From: JALHFZ01 sp963674625 | Lineage (GTDB): Bacteria; Synergistota; Synergistia; Synergistales; Aminobacteriaceae | NCBI GenBank assembly: GCA_963674625.2 | Contig: CAXXXO010000004.1 | Coordinates: forward strand, 248,001-312,000 | Length of the DNA stretch: 64,000 nucleotides | Direction: 5' to 3' | Shown here: piece after piece, positions 1 to 7,495 of the stretch | How positions within the stretch are numbered: the stretch's first letter is position 1 | Layout: each line of letters begins with the position of its first letter | Notes under the pieces: generated by a model | The model's input: only the letters and a program-made list of their open reading frames with translations | Databases searched by the model: none | What the model was told of the DNA's origin: nothing | Program-made: the position numbers and the translations under genes

Positions 1-1822
1 AAATCGAATTGCAGTGGGCGTATAGGGTCGAGTAACCGTCTCCGTGCCGGATAACGACGACCCTGCCGTATCCGCCCATCCATCCCGAATACTCCACGCG
101 GCCGTTTTTGGCCGCCTTGATGGCCCTTCCCCTGGGAGACTTGATGTCCACTCCCGTGTGGAAATCTCTTCTCCGGGTCACCGGATGGCGGCGCCAGCCG
201 AAGGGACTGTTGATCTTTCCCACCACGGGCCAGCGGTAGCTGCGGGTGTAGCTCTTCGCCGGGCTGGCGGAGCCTTTTTTCGTCGATCCCGAGGACGATT
301 TCGAATCGGAGGAACTGTCCGATGCCTCGGGGCGGGCCCCGGGAAGGAATATCTCCGCTCCTGCCGTCAAGGTGTCCACGGTGCCGGGAGCATTGCCCCT
401 GCGGATTCTGTCCGCGGGAATGCCGTAGCTTTTGGCTATCTTCTCGAGGGTATCTCCCTTGCCGACCTTGTAGAAAATGCCGTCCTGGTCGGGGATGCGG
501 AGGGTGGCTCCCGGGCGGAGCATGTCGGGGTTCTTCAGATCGTTGCAGCCGAAAAGGGTATCGATCTCAAGGTTCTGCGAGCTGGCCACGGACCAGAGGC
601 TGTCCCCGGCGGCGACTATGTAGGCAGTCACCTTCACGGGGCTCACCTTTTCCTGGGCCGCCGCTACCCTGGCTTTTCTCATCAGAACTTCTTCAAGAGT
701 TCCGTCCACGGCATCGGAATTATTCGGAAGAAGAAGAAGCTGTTTTTCCGCCAGGCGATTGGGATTCTTCAGTTCGTTGGCCTTGACGATATCATCCACG
801 GAGACGCCGTTGGCCGCGGCGATGTCCGACATGGTCTCCCCGGCCTTCACAACGTATTCCTTCCAGAGGGGCTTCACCTCGGTGAGGACAACTTCCTTCT
901 CCTCGTTGGAATTTTCCGGGTCCTCCTCGACGGGGAGGGCCTTCCCGTCCTCCGCCACGCTCAGAACCACGGAATCGTAATCGGCCGCCATCTTTTCCGC
1001 CTGTCCGGAGGGAGGATTTTCATCCTTCCCTCCCGGGGCCGCTTCGGCATCGGCCTCAGGAGTCTTGAATGTTCCAAGGCGGGACTGTCCAGCAGATGCC
1101 GCAAGGGGGGCTGAAAATTCGAGAGATCCCCCTTTCACGGGGAGCATTCTCGGAAGAGCAATGCGAAATCCGCTCAGCCGCGAACTGCCCGAGCCGGCGA
1201 AATAACTTGCGGAATTTCCGAGGGAGTCGCCGTCAACAGGGAGATGATCGGGAAGAGAAAGGCGGAAACCGGACAGGCGGGATGTTCCCACATTGGAGAA
1301 GGATGTGCCCGCAATGCCGTCAGAACCGGCACTCAGCACCACGCGGTCGGGAAATTTCCACCGGGGGTCTTCCTCTGGAAGGGAAAGGACCGGCGGATCC
1401 GGCTGGATTTCAGTTTCTCTTTCCGGGAGAGAGGTCAGAATATCGGATCCACTGCGCTTGTCTGAAGTCCGCGCGTCTTTTCGGGGCAGGAGAGCGGTCA
1501 GGTCCACCTCGTCTCCGTCGTCGGTGAGATAGACGCTGGACATATCCACTACTATAAATCCCGAAGAGGGAAGCACAAACTCCTCCGGTCCGCCTGCGTC
1601 GGGCAGGCTGCCCCAGGCAACTCCGGCGTTTCGGTTCGTGGCTCCGACGGCAAGCAGAACGGACGAAACCAGCATCAGCAGAAGTACCGCCAGGAAACCC
1701 GTTGTGTCCTTTCTCTTGCTTCGGCCGGAATCTTTTTTGCCCCGAAGACGGTTCTCTCCGGTTCCTTCCGTATTTTTTTCAGTCTGCGCCCCGCAGGTTG
1801 AAGAAGATCCCCATTTTCTCAT
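1..1822 (-). CDS. LysM-repeat M23 peptidoglycan endopeptidase (C-terminus cut by window edge)
   Basis: Envelope peptidoglycan hydrolase whose 3' end runs off the window after about 607 codons. The ATG at 1822 is fixed by an in-frame TAA two codons upstream. Reading N to C: about 40 charged cytoplasmic residues; one membrane segment near residues 41-60; a low-complexity periplasmic linker holding a 33-residue tandem repeat (SRLSGFR at residue 181, again at 214, decayed at 247); three LysM modules at about 316-365, 393-440 and 445-490 (KAGETMSDIAAANG, AAGDSLWSVASSQN, GKGDTLEKIAKSYG); a Ser-rich linker; and an M23/LytM catalytic domain from about 526 with the zinc motif HTGVD and a YAH motif near the edge. 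LysM domains bind glycan strands and M23 domains cut peptide cross-links. It lies 50 bp after rho. Whether the protein is active cannot be judged without its last residues. Confidence 0.9.
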   Translation of the reverse strand, partial: MRKWGSSSTCGAQTEKNTEGTGENRLRGKKDSGRSKRKDTTGFLAVLLLMLVSSVLLAVGATNRNAGVAWGSLPDAGGPEEFVLPSSGFIVVDMSSVYLTDDGDEVDLTALLPRKDARTSDKRSGSDILTSLPERETEIQPDPPVLSLPEEDPRWKFPDRVVLSAGSDGIAGTSFSNVGTSRLSGFRLSLPDHLPVDGDSLGNSASYFAGSGSSRLSGFRIALPRMLPVKGGSLEFSAPLAASAGQSRLGTFKTPEADAEAAPGGKDENPPSGQAEKMAADYDSVVLSVAEDGKALPVEEDPENSNEEKEVVLTEVKPLWKEYVVKAGETMSDIAAANGVSVDDIVKANELKNPNRLAEKQLLLLPNNSDAVDGTLEEVLMRKARVAAAQEKVSPVKVTAYIVAAGDSLWSVASSQNLEIDTLFGCNDLKNPDMLRPGATLRIPDQDGIFYKVGKGDTLEKIAKSYGIPADRIRRGNAPGTVDTLTAGAEIFLPGARPEASDSSSDSKSSSGSTKKGSASPAKSYTRSYRWPVVGKINSPFGWRRHPVTRRRDFHTGVDIKSPRGRAIKAAKNGRVEYSGWMGGYGRVVVIRHGDGYSTLYAHCNSI

Positions 1823-1872
1823 TTCTTACATTCCCCGCCCCTTCACAGCCGCGCCGTCCGCTCCATCCCACC

Positions 1873-3267
1873 TCACGATTTCTTGATGGTGAGCAGAAAA
1901 TCCTTGTTGCTCGGCGACTGTTTCAATTTGTCGATGATCAGGTTCAGTGCCCCCGATTCATCCACATTCATTATGCGCCTCCGGAGAAGCCAGACGCGGC
2001 TCAGATCGTCTTCGCTCAAAAGAAGCTCTTCCCGCCTTGTTCCCGATTTGGTGATGTCCATGGCGGGGAAGATGCGCTGTTCGGAAAGCTTTCGCGAAAG
2101 ATGAAGCTCCATGTTTCCCGTTCCCTTGAATTCTTCGTAGATGACCTCATCCATTCTGCTGCCCGTGTCCACGAGGGCAGTTCCTATGATGGTAAGGCTG
2201 CCCCCCTCTTCTATATTCCGGGCTGCTCCGAAAAACCGCTTGGGAAAATAGAGGGCCGCCGGGTCCATTCCCCCAGAAAGGGTCCGCCCCGAAGGAGGAA
2301 CCACGAGGTTCGATGCCCGGGCGAGCCTGGTGATGGAGTCGAGAAGAAGGACCACGTCCTTCCCCACCTCCACGAGGCGCTTGGCCTTCTCGAGGGCGAG
2401 GTTCGCCACCCGCAGATGCTCATCTGCGGGACGGTCGAAGGTGGAGGCAATGATTTCGCCGTCCACCGAACGGGCCATGTCCGTCACTTCCTCGGGGCGC
2501 TCGTCGATGAGCAGCACCATCAGGATGATGTCGGGATAGTTGACCGTTACTGCATTGGCTATTTTTTTCAGCAGGGTTGTTTTTCCGGCCTTGGGAGGGG
2601 AGACGAGTAGGGCCCGCTGCCCCTTGCCGATTGGGGCAAAGAGGTCGACGAGCCGGGTGGAGATCTCTTTCGGGTCCGTCTCGAGGATCAGCATTTCGTC
2701 GGGGAAAATCGGAGTGATGGCGCTGAAATGAGGCCTGCGCCTGGCTGCCTCGGGGTCGGAAAAGTTCACCATCTCGACTCTCAGGAGGGCCTCGTAGTGC
2801 TCCGAATCCCGTGGGGGCCGAACGAGCCCCCAGATGACATCCCCGTTCCGCAGACCGAACCGGCGTATCTGGGAGGCGGAGACGTAGACATCGTGATCGC
2901 TTGGAAGAAGCCCTTTGGGACGGAGAAAACCGTACCCCTCGGGAAGGATTTCGAGAGTGCCTCCGCCGAAGCGGTAATTCAGCTCTTCGGCCTGGGCCCG
3001 GAGGATGGCGACGATGAGATCGTCCTTCCGAAGGGAGGAGAACCCGCTCACGGAAAGGTCCTTCGCAATTCTCCGGAGCTCGGGGTTCAGCTGGTTCGCC
3101 AGGTGGCCGAAAGTATGGCGGGGTCGGGGAGCGGGTTTTTGAACTCCCTCGCTCTCCTCCGCTGCCCCATCGGCCTCTGAAAAGGGAGCCTGCGGCTCCT
3201 GTTCGGAAGCTGCCGGCGTCTGCTCAGAGAAATCTTCTTTTTCGAGGATATTTTCCGGCATGGTCAC
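1873..3267 (-). CDS. rho: Transcription termination factor Rho
   Basis: Hexameric RNA-dependent ATPase/helicase that terminates transcription. Domains: an acidic, low-complexity N-terminal extension (about 1-50), Rho N-terminal helical domain (about 52-97), cold-shock-like primary RNA-binding domain (about 100-168), and ATPase core with Walker A PPKAGKTT (about 224-231), Walker B region VLLIDERPEEV, DSITRLARASN, Q-loop PSGRTLSGGMD and R-loop TKSGTRREELL. At 464 residues it is about 45 longer than E. coli Rho, owing to the N-terminal extension. Two starts are possible: GTG at 3267 or ATG at 3261 (GTGACCATG); neither has a strong Shine-Dalgarno. About 180 bp separate it from the upstream gene, so it may have its own promoter. 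Confidence 0.97.
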   Translation of the reverse strand: MTMPENILEKEDFSEQTPAASEQEPQAPFSEADGAAEESEGVQKPAPRPRHTFGHLANQLNPELRRIAKDLSVSGFSSLRKDDLIVAILRAQAEELNYRFGGGTLEILPEGYGFLRPKGLLPSDHDVYVSASQIRRFGLRNGDVIWGLVRPPRDSEHYEALLRVEMVNFSDPEAARRRPHFSAITPIFPDEMLILETDPKEISTRLVDLFAPIGKGQRALLVSPPKAGKTTLLKKIANAVTVNYPDIILMVLLIDERPEEVTDMARSVDGEIIASTFDRPADEHLRVANLALEKAKRLVEVGKDVVLLLDSITRLARASNLVVPPSGRTLSGGMDPAALYFPKRFFGAARNIEEGGSLTIIGTALVDTGSRMDEVIYEEFKGTGNMELHLSRKLSEQRIFPAMDITKSGTRREELLLSEDDLSRVWLLRRRIMNVDESGALNLIIDKLKQSPSNKDFLLTIKKS

Positions 3268-3447
3268 GGTTATCTCGAAGCGGAGAAAATCCCCGCGGCC
3301 GGAGGACTCAAGGTAATGAAACGGAAATACTGCGGAGTGGAAAACACGAAAAAAGACATCCCCTTCCTGAAATGGACCGAAAACGCACGGGTTCAGCGTT
3401 TTTTCCGCCCTCTGGGCGGCGAATACAGCTTGAAAATGCGGGCGGTT

Positions 3448-3891
3448 CTACTCGGAAATTGCAAAGGATACATCAGAAAAAATACGATCGTACAGAGAAA
3501 TCTGCACGGAATACGAACCTTTTGGAAGAGGGGAGCCATCCTCGAGAAGAAGGCAGAATGTCCGGGCTCCGTCTCCGGCGGACAGCCGGATAAATTCTGA
3601 ATGAATCGCCCGATTTCGAAAATACCAGCGTACCTGGACTCCGTCGCCGCCGGCGGAACGGGAATAGTCGAACCACAGGCAGAGCTGCCGCGCACCGTAC
3701 TCAAAGACAGTCCCCGTTCTGAGAGGGTGCATCTGTTCATCCACTTCGTCGCAGAGAAGCACCCTGTTGATCTCGAAGGACCCCGCGGCCTTGTTCGACC
3801 GCACCGCCCAGAATGAGAAAATAAGCAGCGAACCGATAACAGAAAACATAAGAAGAAGAAAAACTCTTCCGTTCCTGGCCATTATACCCAC
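3448..3891 (-). CDS. Membrane-anchored protein of unknown function
   Basis: A 147-residue protein not assigned to a family. Residues 9-30 form a single hydrophobic N-terminal anchor or uncleaved signal (RVFLLLMFSVIGSLLIFSFW). The remaining 115 residues look like a small extracytoplasmic beta-rich domain with two Cys (LLCDEV, LCLWFDY), a WYFRN motif and a C-terminal strand YSVQISLYDR. A second ATG three codons in (MARNG) is an equally good start. It stands alone, with 180 bp to rho downstream and a 280-bp divergent region upstream shared with the ECF gene. The shape recalls small periplasmic immunoglobulin-like folds, but that is an impression, not an assignment. Confidence 0.7.
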   Translation of the reverse strand: MGIMARNGRVFLLLMFSVIGSLLIFSFWAVRSNKAAGSFEINRVLLCDEVDEQMHPLRTGTVFEYGARQLCLWFDYSRSAGGDGVQVRWYFRNRAIHSEFIRLSAGDGARTFCLLLEDGSPLPKGSYSVQISLYDRIFSDVSFAISE

Positions 3892-3961
3892 CGCCCCGGA
3901 AAAAAAACAAGTGCAGAAAAAAATTCGTCGATGAAATGTTTTTGCCCGCTGCTGAAGATAC

Positions 3962-4048
3962 CTTGCCTATCGGTCCAGTATCGTGATGAAATCCCTCTGT
4001 GCTGGCTCTTTCCAAAACACTCTATCACGAATAATCTGGTGAGGCAAG
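3962..4048 (+). promoter_or_regulatory. Nested inverted-repeat element in the leader of the ECF gene
   Basis: Three arms nest symmetrically: CTTGCCT (3962-3968) with AGGCAAG (4042-4048), CCAG (3975-3978) with CTGG (4036-4039), and TCGTGAT (3981-3987) with ATCACGA (4024-4030). As RNA this is a long bulged stem with a 36-nt apical region. A further hairpin CGGGTA/TACCCG follows at 4084-4102, with a T-run at about 4113-4118. The arrangement resembles an aptamer plus expression platform upstream of the transporter gene, but I do not recognise a known riboswitch class in it. Confidence 0.3.
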
Positions 4049-4152
4049 ATAAAAATCTCTGCGTTAGGACTGCGGATGAAGCTCGGGTATGCTGTGTACC
4101 CGGAAGGGGTTATTTTTTCGATTCCGCCGCTCTCCTCGGAAGGGGTATTCTG

Positions 4153-4176
4153 ATGAAAACGAAGGCAACACCATGA
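4153..4176 (+). CDS. Possible 7-codon leader peptide overlapping the ECF start
   Basis: A short ORF (MKTKATP) begins at ATG 4153, behind the strongest Shine-Dalgarno in the region, GGAAGGGG at 4138-4145 with 7-nt spacing. Its TGA stop (4174-4176) overlaps the ATG of the ECF gene (4173-4175) as ATGA. The ECF gene's own Shine-Dalgarno (GAAGG, 4161-4165) is weaker and lies inside this ORF. That fits translational coupling by termination and re-initiation. The peptide is too short for statistical support. Confidence 0.35.
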   Translation: MKTKATP

Positions 4177-4664
4177 ACGGATCGCATTCATACGGAGTTG
4201 CGCTGAAAGGACTTCTCGTCGCTGCAGTCATAGCTTCCACCATGCTCAGCATTCCCGTTCCGGGCTTTCGGCTGTACTTTAATTTCGGAGAGGGGATCAT
4301 CTATCTCTCTGCTCTTCTGTTCGGACCCGCCTGGGGGGCAGCCGCCGGAGGCATCGGCGCTTCACTGGCAGATCTCCTGCTGGGCTACCCTCTCTGGGCC
4401 CCCTTTACGCTGGTGATCAAGGGAGCTGAAGGATACATCACCGGAGCCGCGGGAAAAAGATCTCCTCTCCTTGGCATTACCTGCGGCATGGCTGTCATGA
4501 TCACAGGGTATTCCGTCGCGGCAGGGATTCTCTACGGATGGGCAGCCGCTCCGGTCGAAATGGTCACCGATTTCGTTCAATGCGGCATGGGCGCTGCTCT
4601 TGCCCTCACCACACGAACGACTATCGCAAACGCTCTTTTCAGCTCTGAAGTACGGAAGAAATAA
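4173..4664 (+). CDS. ECF transporter S component (ECF-ribofla_trS-like)
   Basis: Integral membrane substrate-binding subunit of an energy-coupling-factor vitamin transporter. The 163 residues form about five or six hydrophobic helices. Features typical of the PF07155-like family are a central GEGIIYLSALLFGP helix, a Gly-rich AAAGGIGASLADLLLGYP turn and WAPFTLVIKGAEG. No ATPase (EcfA) or EcfT gene is adjacent, so it probably shares an energising module coded elsewhere (group II ECF). The substrate cannot be told from sequence. An upstream in-frame ATG at 4089 would add a charged, unrelated N-terminus and is rejected. Its 3' end overlaps the convergent D-glutamate-cyclase-like gene by 26 bp. 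The leader holds the nested stem and short ORF listed separately. Confidence 0.85.
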   Translation: MNGSHSYGVALKGLLVAAVIASTMLSIPVPGFRLYFNFGEGIIYLSALLFGPAWGAAAGGIGASLADLLLGYPLWAPFTLVIKGAEGYITGAAGKRSPLLGITCGMAVMITGYSVAAGILYGWAAAPVEMVTDFVQCGMGAALALTTRTTIANALFSSEVRKK

Positions 4665-5493
4665 CCGCTTCCTTCAGCGACCGGACAATCCGGCGGTGCT
4701 CCTCCAGGGGGAAGCCATCCACCGAGAGAGCGTGCCGCCTGGTGACTCCATCCACCGCACCCTTTTCCGCGAGGGCGCGAAGGAGCCCCTCGATTTCATC
4801 CTCTTCCGGGCCAAGCCATCGGCCGCAGGAAAAAGAAAGAAGGGCCGCGAGGGCAAATCCCCCCCAGTCCGAAACATCCACAGGCAAGGTCACATCCGCC
4901 TCCGTCACGGAAAGGCAGCTGGCGTACTCCGGCAGAAGCTTCGAAAGAGAGGAACGGAAATTTCCCATTCCAACCTCGTTTCCGCCGTCACCCACCGCGA
5001 CGACGGAAATTTCTTTCCCGCGAGCCAAAAAGGCCGCTTCGTCAAGAGGAGGAGTCGTGGATGAGACGTCTTCCCCCCGCATATTGTAATATTTTCCGTC
5101 TTCCGCCCGTCCCAGCCTCTCGAGAAAGATCACGAGGTCAGGTCCCCCATCGAGAATCTCTCGTCCCGACCCGGCCTGCTTCACGGCGGGACCGCCCGCC
5201 GACAGGGAGGCTGATCGAAGGGCATCGAAGCAGAGGGGATCGGTGAAGAGGGTCGCCTCTCTTCCGGACCGCTCGAGAGCCCGGGCGATCATCACAGCCC
5301 CAGCAGGACCGTCCGTCTCGGGGGCGGCGCATGCGGGAACGTAAAACCCGGTGACCACTGCAACCTGCGACGCAGCATCAAGAAGCCTCCGGGCCTCGGC
5401 AAGGTGGCACGGTTCCAGGAGGGAGGAAACCTTTCTGCCGGAGCGGTTCGATGCTGTCAGTGCCTTTATCGAAGAGTACGGTCCAGCCTCCAT
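4639..5493 (-). CDS. D-glutamate cyclase-like protein (DUF4392)
   Basis: A 284-residue cytosolic protein matching the DUF4392/D-glutamate cyclase C-terminal family, whose characterised members convert D-glutamate to 5-oxo-D-proline. Hallmarks: an N-terminal TGFYVPACAAPETDGPAGA segment, then VGDGGNEVGMGN (about residues 167-178), followed by CLSVTEADVTLPVDVSDWGG. The Gly-rich motif and the following Asp/Trp segment are the family signature. It starts 1 bp after the pfkA stop, so the two are probably co-transcribed. Its 3' end overlaps the ECF gene on the other strand. In a peptidoglycan-making bacterium it could remove excess D-Glu; that role is inferred. Confidence 0.8.
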   Translation of the reverse strand: MEAGPYSSIKALTASNRSGRKVSSLLEPCHLAEARRLLDAASQVAVVTGFYVPACAAPETDGPAGAVMIARALERSGREATLFTDPLCFDALRSASLSAGGPAVKQAGSGREILDGGPDLVIFLERLGRAEDGKYYNMRGEDVSSTTPPLDEAAFLARGKEISVVAVGDGGNEVGMGNFRSSLSKLLPEYASCLSVTEADVTLPVDVSDWGGFALAALLSFSCGRWLGPEEDEIEGLLRALAEKGAVDGVTRRHALSVDGFPLEEHRRIVRSLKEAVISSVLQS

Positions 5494-5494
5494 G

Positions 5495-6457
5495 TCATAC
5501 GCTCAGTTTGTCCACCAGGGCGAGCATCTCGGGATTGAGGGGCTTGGGGGACTTCCAGGCCTCAGAGAGGGGGCAGAGGACCATATTGCCGCACACTGAC
5601 CCGACCATCATCCCCGTCTTCCCCCCGAGGAGGGACTCCACGGCGAAGGAGCCCATCCGTGAGGCAAGAATGGTGTCGAAGGAGGAGGGACTGCCTCCCC
5701 GCTGAATATAACCCAACACTGTCACCCTTGCGTCGTACCCGCCCGTGTCCTGCAGGCGGCTGCGGAGCTCCAGGGCGGACATGACCCCCTCGGCCAGGAT
5801 GATGAGGGAGTGGGTCTTTCCTTTTTTTCTGGAATAATGAAGATGTTCGCACATCTTCGCGATATCGAGGGGGATCTCCGGAACCACCACGTACTCCGCA
5901 CCCCCCGAGACGGCCACCTCGAGGGCGAGAAAACCCGCTTCCCGCCCCATGACCTCCACGATGAAGAGCCGGTCGTGGCTGCTGGCCGTGTCCCGCAGCT
6001 TCTGTACAGCCGTAAGGGCAGTGTTCACCGCCGTGTCGTAGCCGATGGTGACGTCCGTGCCGGCCACGTCGTTGTCGATGGTGCCGGGAATTCCGATGGT
6101 TGAAAAGCCCAGTTTCCCGATGGCCTCGGCTCCCCGGAAGGAACCGTCCCCGCCGATGATCACGAGGGAATCGACCCTGCGGTTCTCGAGCTGCACGAGA
6201 GCGGCCCGCTGCCCCGCCTCCGTCTTGAACCGTTCGCTTCGGGCGGTACGGAGAATCGTCCCTCCCCGATGGATGATCCCCCCAACGGAGGCCCGGTCCA
6301 TGGTCTGGAAATCTCCGTCCATGAGCCCCTCGAATCCCCGCATCACCCCTATGGCCTCGATGCCGTGAAAAATAGCCGTCCGTACTACTGCCCGAATGGC
6401 CGCATTCATCCCCGGCGAGTCTCCTCCGCTTGTCAGCACCGCGATGCGCTTCAACAT
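5495..6457 (-). CDS. pfkA: ATP-dependent 6-phosphofructokinase
   Basis: Cytosolic glycolytic enzyme phosphorylating fructose-6-phosphate to fructose-1,6-bisphosphate. At 320 residues it is the classic bacterial PfkA length. Motifs: TSGGDSPGMNAAIR (nucleotide binding), VIIGGDGSFRGA, catalytic PGTIDNDVAGTD, VEVMGREAGFLA and VLGYIQRGGSPS. The GGDGS signature (Gly, not Lys, at the following discriminating position) suggests ATP rather than pyrophosphate as donor. ATG 6457 is chosen because GGGGGAGG sits about 7 nt upstream; an in-frame ATG at 6496 lacks a comparable site. Followed after 1 bp by the D-glutamate-cyclase-like gene. Confidence 0.97.
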   Translation of the reverse strand: MLKRIAVLTSGGDSPGMNAAIRAVVRTAIFHGIEAIGVMRGFEGLMDGDFQTMDRASVGGIIHRGGTILRTARSERFKTEAGQRAALVQLENRRVDSLVIIGGDGSFRGAEAIGKLGFSTIGIPGTIDNDVAGTDVTIGYDTAVNTALTAVQKLRDTASSHDRLFIVEVMGREAGFLALEVAVSGGAEYVVVPEIPLDIAKMCEHLHYSRKKGKTHSLIILAEGVMSALELRSRLQDTGGYDARVTVLGYIQRGGSPSSFDTILASRMGSFAVESLLGGKTGMMVGSVCGNMVLCPLSEAWKSPKPLNPEMLALVDKLSV

Positions 6458-6518
6458 GTTAAATTCCTCCCCCCGCTCCTGCCTGAATAAAGACATAAAT
6501 ATCCTACCACAAGAGACG

Positions 6519-6566
6519 AAAAAAGGGCGGAAAGCCCGGCAAGTGCCGTCTTTTCCGCCCTTGTTT
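6519..6566 (-). terminator. Intrinsic terminator after the secreted coiled-coil gene
   Basis: An 11-bp stem AAGGGCGGAAA (6523-6533) pairs with TTTCCGCCCTT (about 6552-6562). On the minus strand it runs into TTTTTTCG. On the plus strand it is followed by TTGTTTCTCTTTTTTTT, so it could stop transcription both ways. It lies between the 6610-7398 gene and pfkA, separating the two transcripts. Confidence 0.8.
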
Positions 6567-6609
6567 CTCTTTTTTTTCCGTACCGAAGAGAGTCAGTTCC
6601 GCAAGGAAA

Positions 6610-7398
6610 TTACTTCTTCTGAAGCTCCTCCACCCGTTTGTTGATTGATGAAAGCTCCGTGTCCAGTTCGCTCAGCTGCTTCTCGAGGTCGCTCTTTTCG
6701 CCGTTGAGCTTTTCGAGGCGCTTGATGAGACGGTCGAGCTCGAGACGGTCGGCGGCCTTTCCGGCATAGAGAGCCTCGGGATTATCGTTCTTCACATCCC
6801 AGATGAAATCGATGGAAGCCCCTTTCAGGTACATGTGGATGCCGCTGTTGAAGCTCAGCTTCACAGAGGAAACTTTCGTGAGAAGAGGTTTGCCCTTTTC
6901 GTCGTAGCGGGGAAAGAAAATCATTCCGTCCCGTTCCCCCTGGAGCTTGAAATTGAATCTCTTATCGTAGTCCACAGGCTTCACTTTTTTCTTTCCGATC
7001 CAGAGGTCAACCTGTTCGTCAAAGGGAGCCATGTGCATAGACGGTCCGAAGTTCTTGAACTCCACGTGGATTGGAATCGTTTCGCCCATGTTCAGCGATT
7101 TGAGAAGCTGATAGGCATAATTTTCCTTTTCGTCGTTGGTCCAGAGGTTCTTCTCCGCTTCGCTTTCGATAAGCGCCTGGACATATTCGGCGGAATAGTA
7201 GGTCACCTTGACCTCAAGGGGCCCTATCGCTCCCTGCTCCCGATAGGATTCTTCCCTGGTCCATTTCGCGAGGGTCTTCTCATAGTCCGCTCCTTGAGCT
7301 GCTCCGGCGGAGAAGAAGCTTCCCAGGATCGCGAAAAGCATCATCCCGCTGAGCAGCGAGGATATTCTTTTTCTCAATATCATTTTTCTGTCATCCAT
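6610..7398 (-). CDS. Secreted protein of unknown function with C-terminal coiled coil
   Basis: A 262-residue exported protein, family not recognised. Residues 1-37 form a signal peptide (LSGMMLFAILGSFFSAGAAQGA, cleavage likely after AQG). The middle (40-205) is a mixed domain with PIHVEFKNFGPSMHMAPF and a repeated lysine-rich pattern. Residues about 213-262 are a heptad-repeat coiled coil (LDRLIKRLEKLNGEKSDLE) ending at the stop. Similar coiled-coil tails mediate trimerisation or tether proteins to the envelope; that role is inferred. It is a single-gene unit with a TATAAT box upstream and an intrinsic terminator downstream, directly after the porin pair. Confidence 0.75.
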   Translation of the reverse strand: MDDRKMILRKRISSLLSGMMLFAILGSFFSAGAAQGADYEKTLAKWTREESYREQGAIGPLEVKVTYYSAEYVQALIESEAEKNLWTNDEKENYAYQLLKSLNMGETIPIHVEFKNFGPSMHMAPFDEQVDLWIGKKKVKPVDYDKRFNFKLQGERDGMIFFPRYDEKGKPLLTKVSSVKLSFNSGIHMYLKGASIDFIWDVKNDNPEALYAGKAADRLELDRLIKRLEKLNGEKSDLEKQLSELDTELSSINKRVEELQKK

Positions 7399-7422
7399 CC
7401 CTTCGTGATTCGCTTCAGGGGA

Positions 7423-7451
7423 ATTATACCGTTTTTTCCCGGAAAAAAAAA
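7423..7451 (-). promoter_or_regulatory. Promoter of the 6610-7398 gene (perfect -10 box)
   Basis: The minus strand reads TATAAT at 7428-7423, about 20 nt before the start codon at 7398. The -35 position falls in the T-tract of the porin terminator and is poor (TTTTTT at 7446-7451). A copy of the same box lies at 9315-9320 in the second duplication unit, where no gene of this kind follows. Confidence 0.5.
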
Positions 7452-7476
7452 GGACGGGCCCGAAGGCCCGTCCTTT
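7443..7476 (-). terminator. Strong intrinsic terminator of porin copy A
   Basis: A perfect 10-bp GC stem AGGACGGGCC (7451-7460) / GGCCCGTCCT (7465-7474) with a CGAA/TTCG tetraloop, followed on the minus strand by eight Ts. It lies 20 bp beyond the porin stop codon and is duplicated exactly at 9334-9367. Confidence 0.95.
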
Positions 7477-7495
7477 CTGAGTCCATTCTCTCCGA

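Noticed and set aside
3400..3420. CCGCCC-TCT-GGGCGG hairpin next to a T-run, between the 147-residue gene and rho
   Set aside because: The T-run lies on the wrong side of the stem for termination on either strand.
3967..4191. 74-codon minus-strand ORF through the ECF leader
   Set aside because: No Shine-Dalgarno, no homology that I recognise, and it crosses the nested inverted repeats that explain the region better.
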